DNA of 32,798 bases, taken from assembly GCA_027064095.1 (NCBI GenBank), contig JAMOQI010000073.1, positions 1 to 32,798 on the forward strand. The letters are read 5' to 3'. Origin of the DNA: Bacteroidales bacterium (GTDB lineage Bacteria > Bacteroidota > Bacteroidia > Bacteroidales > UBA1556). The notes under the pieces are model-generated. The model had not been told where the DNA came from. It saw only the letters and a list, made by a program, of their open reading frames with translations, and did not search any database. Made by a program: the position numbers and the translations under genes. Shown here in pieces: positions 7,678 to 15,103 of this stretch; within the stretch, counting starts at the first letter, position 1; every line of letters starts with the position of its first letter.

Positions 7678-9822
7678 ATGGAACAACAAACTTTTTACTA
7701 TGACAACAAAATTGTAAGGATGTTTGGAGGGGCAACCATTCTTTGGGGTATTGTTGGAGTATTAGTTGGATTGACCATTGCAACGCAATTGGCTTTTCCG
7801 GATGCTAATTTCAGCTTACCATGGCTAACGTTTGGTCGTTTACGCCCTTTACATACCAATGCAATTATATTTGCTTTCGTAGGTAATGGTATTTTCACCG
7901 CTGCATACTATAGCATGCAACGTCTATTAAAAACAAGAATGTATAGCGACCTCTTAGGGCGTTTTCATTTTTGGGGCTGGCAATTAATTATTGTTGCCGC
8001 TGCAATTACTCTTCCTTTAGGCTTTTCTGAAGCAAAGGAATATGCAGAATTAGAATGGCCTATTGACATTGCTGTTGTAATTGTTTGGATAGCATTTGGA
8101 TGGAATATGTTAGGTACAATTGCTATTAGAAGAACACGCCACATCTATGTTGCAATTTGGTTCTTTATTTCAACTTTCATTACTATTGCGGTATTATATT
8201 TAGTTAATAATCTTTCTCTACCTGTTTCTCTATGGAAATCTTACTCCGTATATGCAGGTGTTCAAGACGGTTTAGTTCAATGGTGGTATGGTCATAATGC
8301 TGTTGCATTCTTTCTTACTACTCCTATGTTAGGTTTGATGTATTATTTCTTACCTAAAGCGGCAAACCGTCCTGTTTATTCTTATAAATTATCTATCATT
8401 CACTTCTGGGCACTGATATTCTTATATATATGGGCAGGACCTCACCATTTACTTTACCAAGCTCTTCCAGGTTGGGCACAAAGTATGGGAGTTGTTTTCT
8501 CAGTTATGTTGTTAATGCCTTCGTGGGGTGGTATGGTAAACGGATTGCTTACACTTCGTGGTGCTTGGGATAGAGTTCGTGATAGTGCAGTATTAAAATT
8601 CTTTGTTGTTGGTGTTACTGCTTATGGTATGTCAACATTTGAAGGTCCGTTGCTTTCAATAAAATCTGTAAACGCCATTAGTCACTTTACTGACTGGACC
8701 ATTGCTCACGTTCACATTGGTGGAATGGGATGGAATGGATTTATGATATTCGGTATGATTTACTGGTTGTGGCCTCGTATCTTTGATACAAAACTAAAAT
8801 CAGAAAAATTAGCAAATGCTCACTTTTGGATTGGTACTTTAGGAATTATTTTCTATGCTGTTCCTTTATACTGGGCAGCTATTACTCAAGCTTTAATGTG
8901 GAAAGAATTTACTCCCGAAGGATTCTTAGCTTATCCTAACTTTATGGAAACTGTAACTCAAATTCTTCCAATGTATTACTTACGTATCGTTGGTGGTTCT
9001 TTATACATAATTGGTTTCTTGATGTTTATATATAATATTATTGCAACAGCACGTTCTGGTAAATTAATTGCAAATGAAGAAGCTTCTGCTCCTGCATTAG
9101 AGAAAATGTCTAAAAAACGCCAAGCTGGAGAAACTCCTCACCGTTGGGTTGAGAGAAGATGGGTGCCTTTTACTATTTGGGCTTTTATAGCTATCATTAT
9201 TGGATCTATAATAGAAATCGTTCCTATGCTTATGGTAAAATCTAATGTGCCTACTATTTCCAGTGTTACTCCATATACTCCACTTGAATTAGCAGGTAGA
9301 GATATATATGTTCGTGAGGGTTGTTATACTTGTCACTCTCAGCAAATTCGTCCTTTCCGTTCTGAAACAGAACGTTATGGAGAATACTCAAAAGCTGGCG
9401 AGTTTGTATACGACCATCCATATCAGTGGGGGTCTCGGAGAATGGGACCAGATTTGGCTCGTGAAGGTGTTAAAGGTGGAAAAATATACAAATCAAATGC
9501 TTGGCATTATAACCATATGTTACGTCCTCAAGACGTAAATCCTGAATCAGTTATGCCTCCTTATCCTTGGCTAATATCTGATGATTTGGATATGGATATT
9601 ATACCGGCAAAGATTAGAGCTATGCAATCTTTAGGCGTTCCTTATCCTGATGGTTACGACCAAAAAGCTATTAATGAAGCATCTATTCAAGCAAAAGCTT
9701 TGGCTGCTGATTTAGCTAATAATAATATCAAGGTTGAATATAATAAAGAGATTATAGCAATGATTGCTTATCTTCAAAGACTTGGAGTAGATATTACTAA
9801 AGGTAAAACTGCTAGTAGATAA
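7678..9822 (+). CDS. ccoNO: cbb3-type cytochrome c oxidase, fused subunits I and II (CcoN-CcoO)
   Basis: 714 aa. Residues 1 to about 460 are CcoN with about 12 helices: low-spin haem ligand His59 (RPLHTN), CuB ligands His206 (WWYGHNAV) and His256/His257 (AGPHHLLY), and haem ligands His344/His346 (IAHVHIGG). Residues about 495-714 are CcoO: one membrane anchor (497-520), then a cytochrome c domain with C549-Y-T-C-H553 in REGCYTCHSQQIRPF. The enzyme reduces O2 to water with c-type cytochrome electrons and pumps protons. CcoN and CcoO are separate in Proteobacteria; their fusion is usual in Bacteroidota. All recognisable metal ligands are intact. A hairpin follows the stop. Confidence 0.97.
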   Translation: MEQQTFYYDNKIVRMFGGATILWGIVGVLVGLTIATQLAFPDANFSLPWLTFGRLRPLHTNAIIFAFVGNGIFTAAYYSMQRLLKTRMYSDLLGRFHFWGWQLIIVAAAITLPLGFSEAKEYAELEWPIDIAVVIVWIAFGWNMLGTIAIRRTRHIYVAIWFFISTFITIAVLYLVNNLSLPVSLWKSYSVYAGVQDGLVQWWYGHNAVAFFLTTPMLGLMYYFLPKAANRPVYSYKLSIIHFWALIFLYIWAGPHHLLYQALPGWAQSMGVVFSVMLLMPSWGGMVNGLLTLRGAWDRVRDSAVLKFFVVGVTAYGMSTFEGPLLSIKSVNAISHFTDWTIAHVHIGGMGWNGFMIFGMIYWLWPRIFDTKLKSEKLANAHFWIGTLGIIFYAVPLYWAAITQALMWKEFTPEGFLAYPNFMETVTQILPMYYLRIVGGSLYIIGFLMFIYNIIATARSGKLIANEEASAPALEKMSKKRQAGETPHRWVERRWVPFTIWAFIAIIIGSIIEIVPMLMVKSNVPTISSVTPYTPLELAGRDIYVREGCYTCHSQQIRPFRSETERYGEYSKAGEFVYDHPYQWGSRRMGPDLAREGVKGGKIYKSNAWHYNHMLRPQDVNPESVMPPYPWLISDDLDMDIIPAKIRAMQSLGVPYPDGYDQKAINEASIQAKALAADLANNNIKVEYNKEIIAMIAYLQRLGVDITKGKTASR

Positions 9823-9830
9823 ATTAACTT

Positions 9831-9854
9831 AGGGAGGCTTTCATTAGTCTCCCT
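9831..9854 (+). terminator. Intra-operon hairpin after ccoNO
   Basis: AGGGAGGCT (9831-9839) pairs with AGTCTCCCT (9846-9854), nine pairs including one G-U, with a six-base loop. It is followed by TCTTAAAAATTTTT rather than a clean T-run, so it may stabilise the upstream message or attenuate rather than fully terminate, because ccoQ starts at 9873. Confidence 0.5.
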
Positions 9855-9872
9855 TCTTAAAAATTTTTACAA

Positions 9873-10076
9873 ATGAAATTAGCAATACATTATTTAAATA
9901 AAGTTGGATTTGCAGGAGACACACAGTCAATTGTATCTTTGGTTTTCTTTCTTTTATTTACATTTATACTCTTCATTATTATTAAAGGAAACAAAAAAGA
10001 GTACGAATCATTTGGTAATTTACCATTAGATGATGCTAATTCAGATAATTTTAATTCACAAGAAAAAACACAATAA
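9873..10076 (+). CDS. ccoQ: Small cbb3 oxidase subunit CcoQ-like
   Basis: 67 aa with one membrane helix (about residues 20-40) and a short polar tail containing the pattern KGNKKEYESFGNLPLDD, like the (Y/F)-(E/D)-x-(A/F)-x-x-(L/I)-P-(L/F)-D-D block of CcoQ/FixQ. CcoQ stabilises the oxidase complex. Position between ccoNO and ccoP and the 2-base gap to ccoP support the call. Small size limits certainty. Confidence 0.8.
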   Translation: MKLAIHYLNKVGFAGDTQSIVSLVFFLLFTFILFIIIKGNKKEYESFGNLPLDDANSDNFNSQEKTQ

Positions 10077-10078
10077 TT

Positions 10079-10645
10079 ATGGCAACTGAAGAAAAATATG
10101 ATCAGGAAACTATCAACAGTAAACTGATGATAGACCATGACTATGATGGAATTAAAGAACTTGATAATCCACCACCACCATGGTTAATGTTAATTTTTTA
10201 CGGAACAATAATTTGGTCTGTATTCTATCTTTTCTACTATCATGTATTCGATGGACCTACACAAGAGGATGAGTATAATACAGAGATGGCAGAAGCAAAG
10301 GCAAATATGCCTAAAAACGTTTTTGATGAAAACAATATTGTTTTATTATCTGACGCTGCAAGTTTAGCAGAAGGAGAAAAGTTATTTGCTTCAAAAGCAT
10401 GTGATGCTTGTCATGGAGCAACTAATATTGGCCCTAATTTAACAGATGAATATTGGATTCATGGTAACAAAGTAGGTGAAGTATTTAAAGTGATTAAATA
10501 TGGTGTAGCCGAAAAAGGTATGACTCCTTTTAAAGGTCAAATGACCGATAAACAAATACAACAAGTAACAAGCTATATTCTTGTTAAAATGAAAGGTGCA
10601 GCCACTGCTAACACTAAAGGTCCTCAAGGAGATAAATACGAATAA
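10079..10645 (+). CDS. ccoP: cbb3 oxidase cytochrome c subunit CcoP, single haem
   Basis: 188 aa. The FixP N-terminal region has the typical HDYDGIKELDNPPPPWLMLIFY (residues 20-41) leading into one membrane helix (36-56). A single cytochrome c domain follows: haem site C108-D-A-C-H112, likely axial Met148 in KGMTPFKGQM. Proteobacterial CcoP proteins are about 300 aa with two haem domains; this one has only one, which appears usual in Bacteroidota. Together with CcoO the complex would carry two c-type haems. A terminator follows 36 bp after the stop. Confidence 0.93.
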   Translation: MATEEKYDQETINSKLMIDHDYDGIKELDNPPPPWLMLIFYGTIIWSVFYLFYYHVFDGPTQEDEYNTEMAEAKANMPKNVFDENNIVLLSDAASLAEGEKLFASKACDACHGATNIGPNLTDEYWIHGNKVGEVFKVIKYGVAEKGMTPFKGQMTDKQIQQVTSYILVKMKGAATANTKGPQGDKYE

Positions 10646-10681
10646 ATATAATAATTGAAAACCAATATTATTATCGAACCT

Positions 10682-10725
10682 AAAATCAGCTTTCTTCTTG
10701 AGGGCTGATTTTGTATTTTTTTTAC
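10682..10725 (+). terminator. Rho-independent terminator between ccoP and ccoG
   Basis: AAAATCAGC (10682-10690) pairs with GCTGATTTT (10704-10712); inner pairs extend the stem by about four more, including two G-U. A run of eight T follows at 10716-10723. It separates the structural genes from ccoG, which begins at 10727, so read-through or a separate promoter must feed the assembly genes. Confidence 0.75.
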
Positions 10726-10726
10726 A

Positions 10727-12178
10727 ATGGAAAATAAGAATCTAGAAGAAATAAAGAGACAAAGAGAACATGTAGCTCATGATCCTAATTATAGTGATAT
10801 CTCATATAGAGATAGAATATCAACAGTTACTACCGATGGTAAAAGAAATTATATAAAACCGCGCATCCCGAAGGGTAAATTCACGTTTTGGAGAAATATA
10901 GTAGGAGTAATCATTTTATTTTTGTTTATTGCTTTTCCATTGATAAAAATTAATGGCGATCCCATAATGTTAATAAATTTGATTGACCGTAAATTTATAA
11001 TTTTTGGTATTATTTTCTGGCCTCAAGACACATTTATTTTACTCTTAATGATGTTATCATTTTTGGTATTCATTATTTTATTTACGGTTACCTATGGTCG
11101 TATCTTTTGTGGATGGCTTTGTCCACAAACTATTTTCCTCGAAATTGTTTTCCGTAGAATAGAATTCTGGTTTGAAGGAAGCCCTGCTAAACAAAGGAAA
11201 CTAGACAACCAAAAATGGAATGTAGAAAAAATTCTTAAACGAGGCTCTAAATGGGTTGTTTTCTACATTCTATCGTTTATTTTTGTCAATGTAATACTAT
11301 GGTATTTTATGTCATTCGACAAATGGCTTAGATATGCAGGCGAAATGGACAAGCATATTGCAGGTATAATTGTAATCTTTGTTTTCACAAGTGTTTTCTT
11401 TGGAATTTATACATGGTTTAGAGAGCAAATTTGTCTTATCGTTTGTCCTTATGGTCGTATGCAAGGAGTACTTATTGACCCTTCAACTATTGTTGTTTCC
11501 TACGACTATTTACGCGGTGAACCACGTGGACACCAAAAGAAAGGAAGCACAAAAGAAACTACAGGTCTGGGAGATTGTATCGACTGTCATGCTTGTGTTG
11601 ATGTTTGCCCAACAGGTATTGATATTAGAAATGGTACTCAGTTAGAATGTGTTAATTGTACTGCTTGTATTGATGCATGTGATAATGTAATGAAAAATGT
11701 TGATAAACCTAAGGGTTTGATTAGATACGCTTCTGAAAAAGAAATATCTACCGGCCAAAAAGTGGGAATATCTCCTAGAATTATTGCCTATTCTATTGTA
11801 TTAATTGGATTATTAACTTTCTTTATAGCTATGCTATTTACTCGTACAGATGTTGAAGCTGTTATACTTAGAACACCCGGTGTACTATACCAAGAAGCTG
11901 GCCCTGATAGTATTTCAAATTTATATAACATTAAAGCTGTTAATAAAACCAGAGAAGAAAAAACTATTAGTGTTGCTATTTCAGAAATACCTGGTGATGT
12001 TAAGATAATAGGTGGAGATATTGTTATTCCACCTAAAGGCAAAAAAGAATCCGTTTTATTTGTTAAAATAGCCAAAAAGGATATCAAAAAGTCTCACTTT
12101 AAATATAAACTAGATATAATTATTGATGGAGAAGCTGCTGATAAAAGTAAAGTAACTTTTATTGCACCCAATAAATAA
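10727..12178 (+). CDS. ccoG: cbb3 oxidase accessory protein CcoG (FixG/RdxA family)
   Basis: 483 aa. Membrane helices at about 56-74, 90-122, 176-196, 210-228 and 345-366. FCGWLCPQT (127-135) and ICLIVCPYGRMQG (235-247) are typical. Two 4Fe-4S ferredoxin clusters: Cys284/287/290/294 and Cys308/311/314/318. The C-terminal 110 residues form the Ig-like FixG_C domain. CcoG is proposed to reduce Cu(II) to Cu(I) for oxidase assembly. The start lies directly after the T-run of the preceding terminator, leaving almost no leader. Confidence 0.95.
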   Translation: MENKNLEEIKRQREHVAHDPNYSDISYRDRISTVTTDGKRNYIKPRIPKGKFTFWRNIVGVIILFLFIAFPLIKINGDPIMLINLIDRKFIIFGIIFWPQDTFILLLMMLSFLVFIILFTVTYGRIFCGWLCPQTIFLEIVFRRIEFWFEGSPAKQRKLDNQKWNVEKILKRGSKWVVFYILSFIFVNVILWYFMSFDKWLRYAGEMDKHIAGIIVIFVFTSVFFGIYTWFREQICLIVCPYGRMQGVLIDPSTIVVSYDYLRGEPRGHQKKGSTKETTGLGDCIDCHACVDVCPTGIDIRNGTQLECVNCTACIDACDNVMKNVDKPKGLIRYASEKEISTGQKVGISPRIIAYSIVLIGLLTFFIAMLFTRTDVEAVILRTPGVLYQEAGPDSISNLYNIKAVNKTREEKTISVAISEIPGDVKIIGGDIVIPPKGKKESVLFVKIAKKDIKKSHFKYKLDIIIDGEAADKSKVTFIAPNK

Positions 12179-12200
12179 TTAATAGTTGTTAAAATATTGT

Positions 12201-12208
12201 TAAATTTG
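12201..12208 (+). promoter_or_regulatory. Candidate -7 promoter box (TAAATTTG) before fixH
   Basis: Matches TAnnTTTG, followed by TGCC. The final G is also the first base of the 13-bp hairpin at 12208-12250, so a transcript from here would carry the hairpin at its 5' end. Confidence 0.4.
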
Positions 12209-12254
12209 TGCCGAATTTATAATATCTTATTTTGAAGATAAATTCGGCACTTTT
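12208..12254 (+). terminator. 13-bp perfect hairpin followed by TTTT, between ccoG and fixH
   Basis: GTGCCGAATTTAT (12208-12220) and ATAAATTCGGCAC (12238-12250) are perfect inverted copies with a 17-base loop, followed by four T. It could end the ccoG transcript or act as a leader structure for the fixH transcript. The T-run is short, so the role is uncertain. Confidence 0.55.
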
Positions 12255-12271
12255 ACTAAATACATAAGTTT

Positions 12272-12715
12272 ATGAAATTTTCATGGGGCCATGGAATATT
12301 GTTATTGTTGGCAGTTTTCCTTATTGGTATGATAACATTAGTTGTAATAACTTCTTCTCAAGAATTAAATCTCGTTACTGAAGATTATTACCCAAAGGGA
12401 ATTAATTATCAACAACAAATAGATAAAGAAGCCCGAACTGCCAAGTTGGATAAGGTTATAGAATTTAATCAGACTGCAAATAACATTGTTCTTAAATTTC
12501 CAAATCTAGATTCTATTACCAACGTAAGTGGAAATATTCATTTATTTTATCCTAGAAGCTATCGTTTTGATAAAAAATATGAGATAAATTTAAATGATAG
12601 CCTTTACCAGATAATATCTAAGGATAGTATAATGACTGGCAGATGTATTATCAAGATAAGTTGGACCGTAGATAGCATAGATTACTATCAAGAAAAGACC
12701 TTAATGTTGAGGTAA
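12272..12715 (+). CDS. ccoH: FixH/CcoH family protein
   Basis: 147 aa. N-terminal MKFSWGHGILLLLAVFL leads into one membrane helix (residues 8-29), followed by the family block LVTEDYYPKGINYQQQID (35-52), where E-D-Y-Y-x-K-x-x-x-Y-Q is the FixH hallmark. The rest is a small beta-domain on the periplasmic side. FixH/CcoH proteins are needed for cbb3 assembly or stability. It lies between ccoG and the DsbD_2-like gene, consistent with this role. Confidence 0.88.
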   Translation: MKFSWGHGILLLLAVFLIGMITLVVITSSQELNLVTEDYYPKGINYQQQIDKEARTAKLDKVIEFNQTANNIVLKFPNLDSITNVSGNIHLFYPRSYRFDKKYEINLNDSLYQIISKDSIMTGRCIIKISWTVDSIDYYQEKTLMLR

Positions 12716-12735
12716 TAATAAATATTTTTCACATA

Positions 12736-13494
12736 ATGAATATCGTTTATACTGCATTAATTTTAGGATTATTAACTGGTTTTCACTGTATTGGAATGTG
12801 TGGTCCAATAGCAATTGCACTACCATTAAATAAGAAATCTTGGGCAACAAGAGTTATCTCCGCTTTGTGGTATAATATTGGAAGAACAACCACTTATGCA
12901 TTACTTGGAGTTTTATTTGGGATTTTAGGAGAGGGTTTTTCTTTTGCTGGTTTCCAAAGGTGGATATCTATTATTATGGGAACTTTTATGATAGCGTCAG
13001 TTTTATTTCCAAAGATTAATCATGTACTTTATAAAGGCACCGGTGACTCTAAACTGATGAACGGGATAAAAAAACAACTGGCAAAATATTTTCAACAAGC
13101 AAGTTATAAATCATTATTTATTACCGGTTTATTAAATGGACTTTTACCCTGTGGAATGGTTTATATGGCTTTAGCAGGAGCAATTGGTGTAGGCAGTTTA
13201 TCAGGAGCAGTAATCTTTATGATAATGTTTGGTCTTGGAACAATTCCTATGATGTTTCTTCTATCAATGATAGGTAATTTTGCTACCCTAAAACTAAAAA
13301 GAGCTATCAATAAAATAATACCTTTTGTTGTTATAATTGTTGGTGTGCTTTTCATTTTGCGTGGACTAAATCTTGGTATTAAATATATTAGTCCTCCTGC
13401 AAAAAAGTTAGAACTACGCAAAGATATGAAAATGAAAAATAATGCTGATACATTAACAATGAATTCTAAAATGATGAATAAGAATACAATATAG
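12736..13494 (+). CDS. DsbD_2/TauE-SafE-like membrane protein of the cbb3 cluster
   Basis: 252 aa, six or more membrane helices. The first half begins GLLTGFHCIGMCGPIAIALP (Cys18, Cys22) and the second half repeats the pattern as GLLNGLLPCGMVYMALAGA (Cys139), the two-fold repeat of the cytochrome c biogenesis/DsbD_2 superfamily often annotated as sulfite exporter TauE/SafE. Members next to cco genes are thought to help copper or thiol handling for oxidase maturation. The C-terminal 35 residues are Met/Lys/Asn rich (DMKMKN, MNSKMMN), which could bind metal, but this is inference. Last gene of the cluster; 20 bp after fixH. Confidence 0.85.
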   Translation: MNIVYTALILGLLTGFHCIGMCGPIAIALPLNKKSWATRVISALWYNIGRTTTYALLGVLFGILGEGFSFAGFQRWISIIMGTFMIASVLFPKINHVLYKGTGDSKLMNGIKKQLAKYFQQASYKSLFITGLLNGLLPCGMVYMALAGAIGVGSLSGAVIFMIMFGLGTIPMMFLLSMIGNFATLKLKRAINKIIPFVVIIVGVLFILRGLNLGIKYISPPAKKLELRKDMKMKNNADTLTMNSKMMNKNTI

Positions 13495-13542
13495 ATTGCT
13501 AATTTTTATTCTATTATTCATATAATCAATCATTTCTTAATT

Positions 13543-13550
13543 TACCTTTG
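13543..13550 (+). promoter_or_regulatory. Candidate -7 promoter box (TACCTTTG) of nth
   Basis: Matches TAnnTTTG followed by CA, 50 bp before the nth ATG. Confidence 0.5.
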
Positions 13551-13600
13551 CATTCATTGATGTAATAATGAATTGTCAATAATTATATGCACAAACCAAT

Positions 13601-14242
13601 ATGAGAAAGAAAGAACGGTTCGAAAAGTTTATAAAATATTTTTCTGCAAATCAGCCAATAGCAGAAACAGAATTAAATTTCAAAAACACCTACCAACTTG
13701 CTGTTGCCGTAATACTATCTGCTCAGTGTACAGATAAACGTGTAAATATAATTACCCCTCCATTTTTCAAAGTTTTTCCGGAACCTAAACACCTTGCTGA
13801 TGCCTCTGTTGAAGAAGTATTTGAATTTGTTAAGACCTGTTCTTATCCAAACAATAAAGCAAAAAATTTGGTAGGAATGGCAAAAACACTTCTGGCAGAA
13901 TTTGATGGTATTTTCCCGGAAGATATTAACGAACTTCAAAAATTACCAGGAGTAGGACGAAAAACTGCTAACGTTATAGCTTCCGTGGCTTTTAACAAAC
14001 CAGCTATGGCTGTTGACACTCATGTTTTTAGAGTCTCCGAAAGAATTGGTTTGACAACAAATGCAAAAAATCCTCTCGACTCCGAAAAACAATTAGTAAA
14101 ATATTTTCCTGATGAGATAATTCCTACAGCACATCATTGGTTGATATTACATGGACGGTATATTTGTCTGGCTAGAAAGCCAAAATGCGAAAAATGTCCA
14201 ATTACTGAAATCTGTAGATATTATAATAAAAAAAAGAATTAG
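13601..14242 (+). CDS. nth: Endonuclease III (DNA glycosylase/AP lyase)
   Basis: 213 aa, normal length. Removes oxidised pyrimidines and cleaves abasic sites in base excision repair. The helix-hairpin-helix ELQKLPGVGRKTANVIASVA (111-130) contains the Schiff-base Lys121, and MAVDTHVFR (136-144) holds catalytic Asp139. The C-terminal 4Fe-4S cluster pattern C-x6-C-x2-C-x5-C is at Cys189/196/199/205. All key residues are present. It has its own likely promoter and is followed after 54 bp by the DUF1684 gene. Confidence 0.97.
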   Translation: MRKKERFEKFIKYFSANQPIAETELNFKNTYQLAVAVILSAQCTDKRVNIITPPFFKVFPEPKHLADASVEEVFEFVKTCSYPNNKAKNLVGMAKTLLAEFDGIFPEDINELQKLPGVGRKTANVIASVAFNKPAMAVDTHVFRVSERIGLTTNAKNPLDSEKQLVKYFPDEIIPTAHHWLILHGRYICLARKPKCEKCPITEICRYYNKKKN

Positions 14243-14296
14243 AAATTTAAGAAAATCTCCATTTAAAAATAGTAATCTATGTAAAATAAAATACCT

Positions 14297-14905
14297 ATGA
14301 AATATTTAATCACATTTATTGTATCAGGATTGTTTATGGTATCTATTCCAATGCAAACAAACAGTAATTATATTAAAGAAATAAAAAACTGGCAAACAAA
14401 TTTGAATGCTGAATTTGCAAATCCCAAAGAAAGCCCTCTCACTGATGAAGATAGAGCAAATTTTACCGGTTTAGATTTTTATCCAATAGATTCTTCCTAT
14501 AGAGTAAAAGCTAAGTTTAAATTAGACTTACAAAAGCGTAAATTTGGAATGAAAACAACCACTAGCCGATTGCCGGTATATGTTAAATATGGAATTGCAA
14601 GTTTTAAATTGCACAATCAACAATTCAATATAAATGTTTACCAAAATGTTGAATTATCTAAAAGAGAGGAATATAAAGATTATCTTTTTATTCTTTTTAC
14701 TGATAAAACAAGTGGTGTTACATCTTATGCAGGAGGCAGATATATTGATACACGGATTCCAAAAAAAGGTGAAGATTTTATTATCGATTTCAATAAAGCA
14801 TACAATCCATATTGTGCATACAATCATAAGTATTCTTGTCCTATTCCTCCTGAGGAAGACTATTTTGATATAGAAATTAAAGCCGGAGTTAAAAAGTGGC
14901 ATTAA
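14297..14905 (+). CDS. DUF1684 family protein
   Basis: 202 aa with a signal-like N-terminus (residues 1-20). The core carries the DUF1684 hallmarks: GLDFYPID near 58-65, a GRYID block (151-155) and the C-terminal FNKAYNPYCAYNHKYSCPIPP (173-193), usually F-N-x-A-x-N-P-x-C-A-Y-x-x-x-x-x-C-P-x-P-P. The function of this family is not established. The repeat element at 14906 starts on the base directly after its stop codon. Confidence 0.85.
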   Translation: MKYLITFIVSGLFMVSIPMQTNSNYIKEIKNWQTNLNAEFANPKESPLTDEDRANFTGLDFYPIDSSYRVKAKFKLDLQKRKFGMKTTTSRLPVYVKYGIASFKLHNQQFNINVYQNVELSKREEYKDYLFILFTDKTSGVTSYAGGRYIDTRIPKKGEDFIIDFNKAYNPYCAYNHKYSCPIPPEEDYFDIEIKAGVKKWH

Positions 14906-15066
14906 CCCGCATTATTCATACAAAAGCAAAGCAAATTATATGAAAAACAATGAATAGCGAGGTACAATGCGGGAAAAACCATCCCGAAACAAATTCGCGA
15001 CAGGCTAATTTAAAAAAACTCAAATTTGAGTATTTAAATTCAATAAAAAATAAAAGCCTAAATTTG
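14906..15066 (+). repeat. Dispersed palindromic repeat, copy with intact outer stem
   Basis: Begins immediately after the DUF1684 stop. Outer stem CCCGCATT (14906-14913) pairs with AATGCGGG (14966-14973). The inner ATTCATACAA stem partner is degraded here (ATTATATGAA). A conserved block AATAGCGAGGT precedes the right arm, and TCCCGAAACAAATTC follows at about 14982-14996. The 3' terminal GATTATT hairpin is absent. The copy ends near the promoter box at 15059. Confidence 0.8.
15059..15066 (+). promoter_or_regulatory. Candidate -7 promoter box (TAAATTTG) within repeat sequence
   Basis: Matches TAnnTTTG, 34 bp before the C45-type gene. Equivalent positions in other repeat copies read CTAAATTTAT or CCAAATTTAT, so the repeat may have supplied most of this promoter. 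Confidence 0.4.
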
Positions 15067-15073
15067 TAATATT

Positions 15074-15103
15074 ATACATAAATAAATGATACATAAATAA
15101 ATG
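15074..15103 (+). repeat. 15-bp tandem duplication spanning the start codon
   Basis: ATACATAAATAAATG occurs twice in direct succession. The second copy holds the ATG of the C45-type gene (15101). The first holds an in-frame ATG at 15086 giving Met-Ile-His-Lys-stop, whose TAA (15098-15100) abuts the real ATG. Confidence 0.9.

Noticed and set aside
14906-15100. Repeat element as a CRISPR array or tRNA
   Set aside because: Copies are thousands of bases apart with no regular spacers, and the fold has no cloverleaf or anticodon arm.
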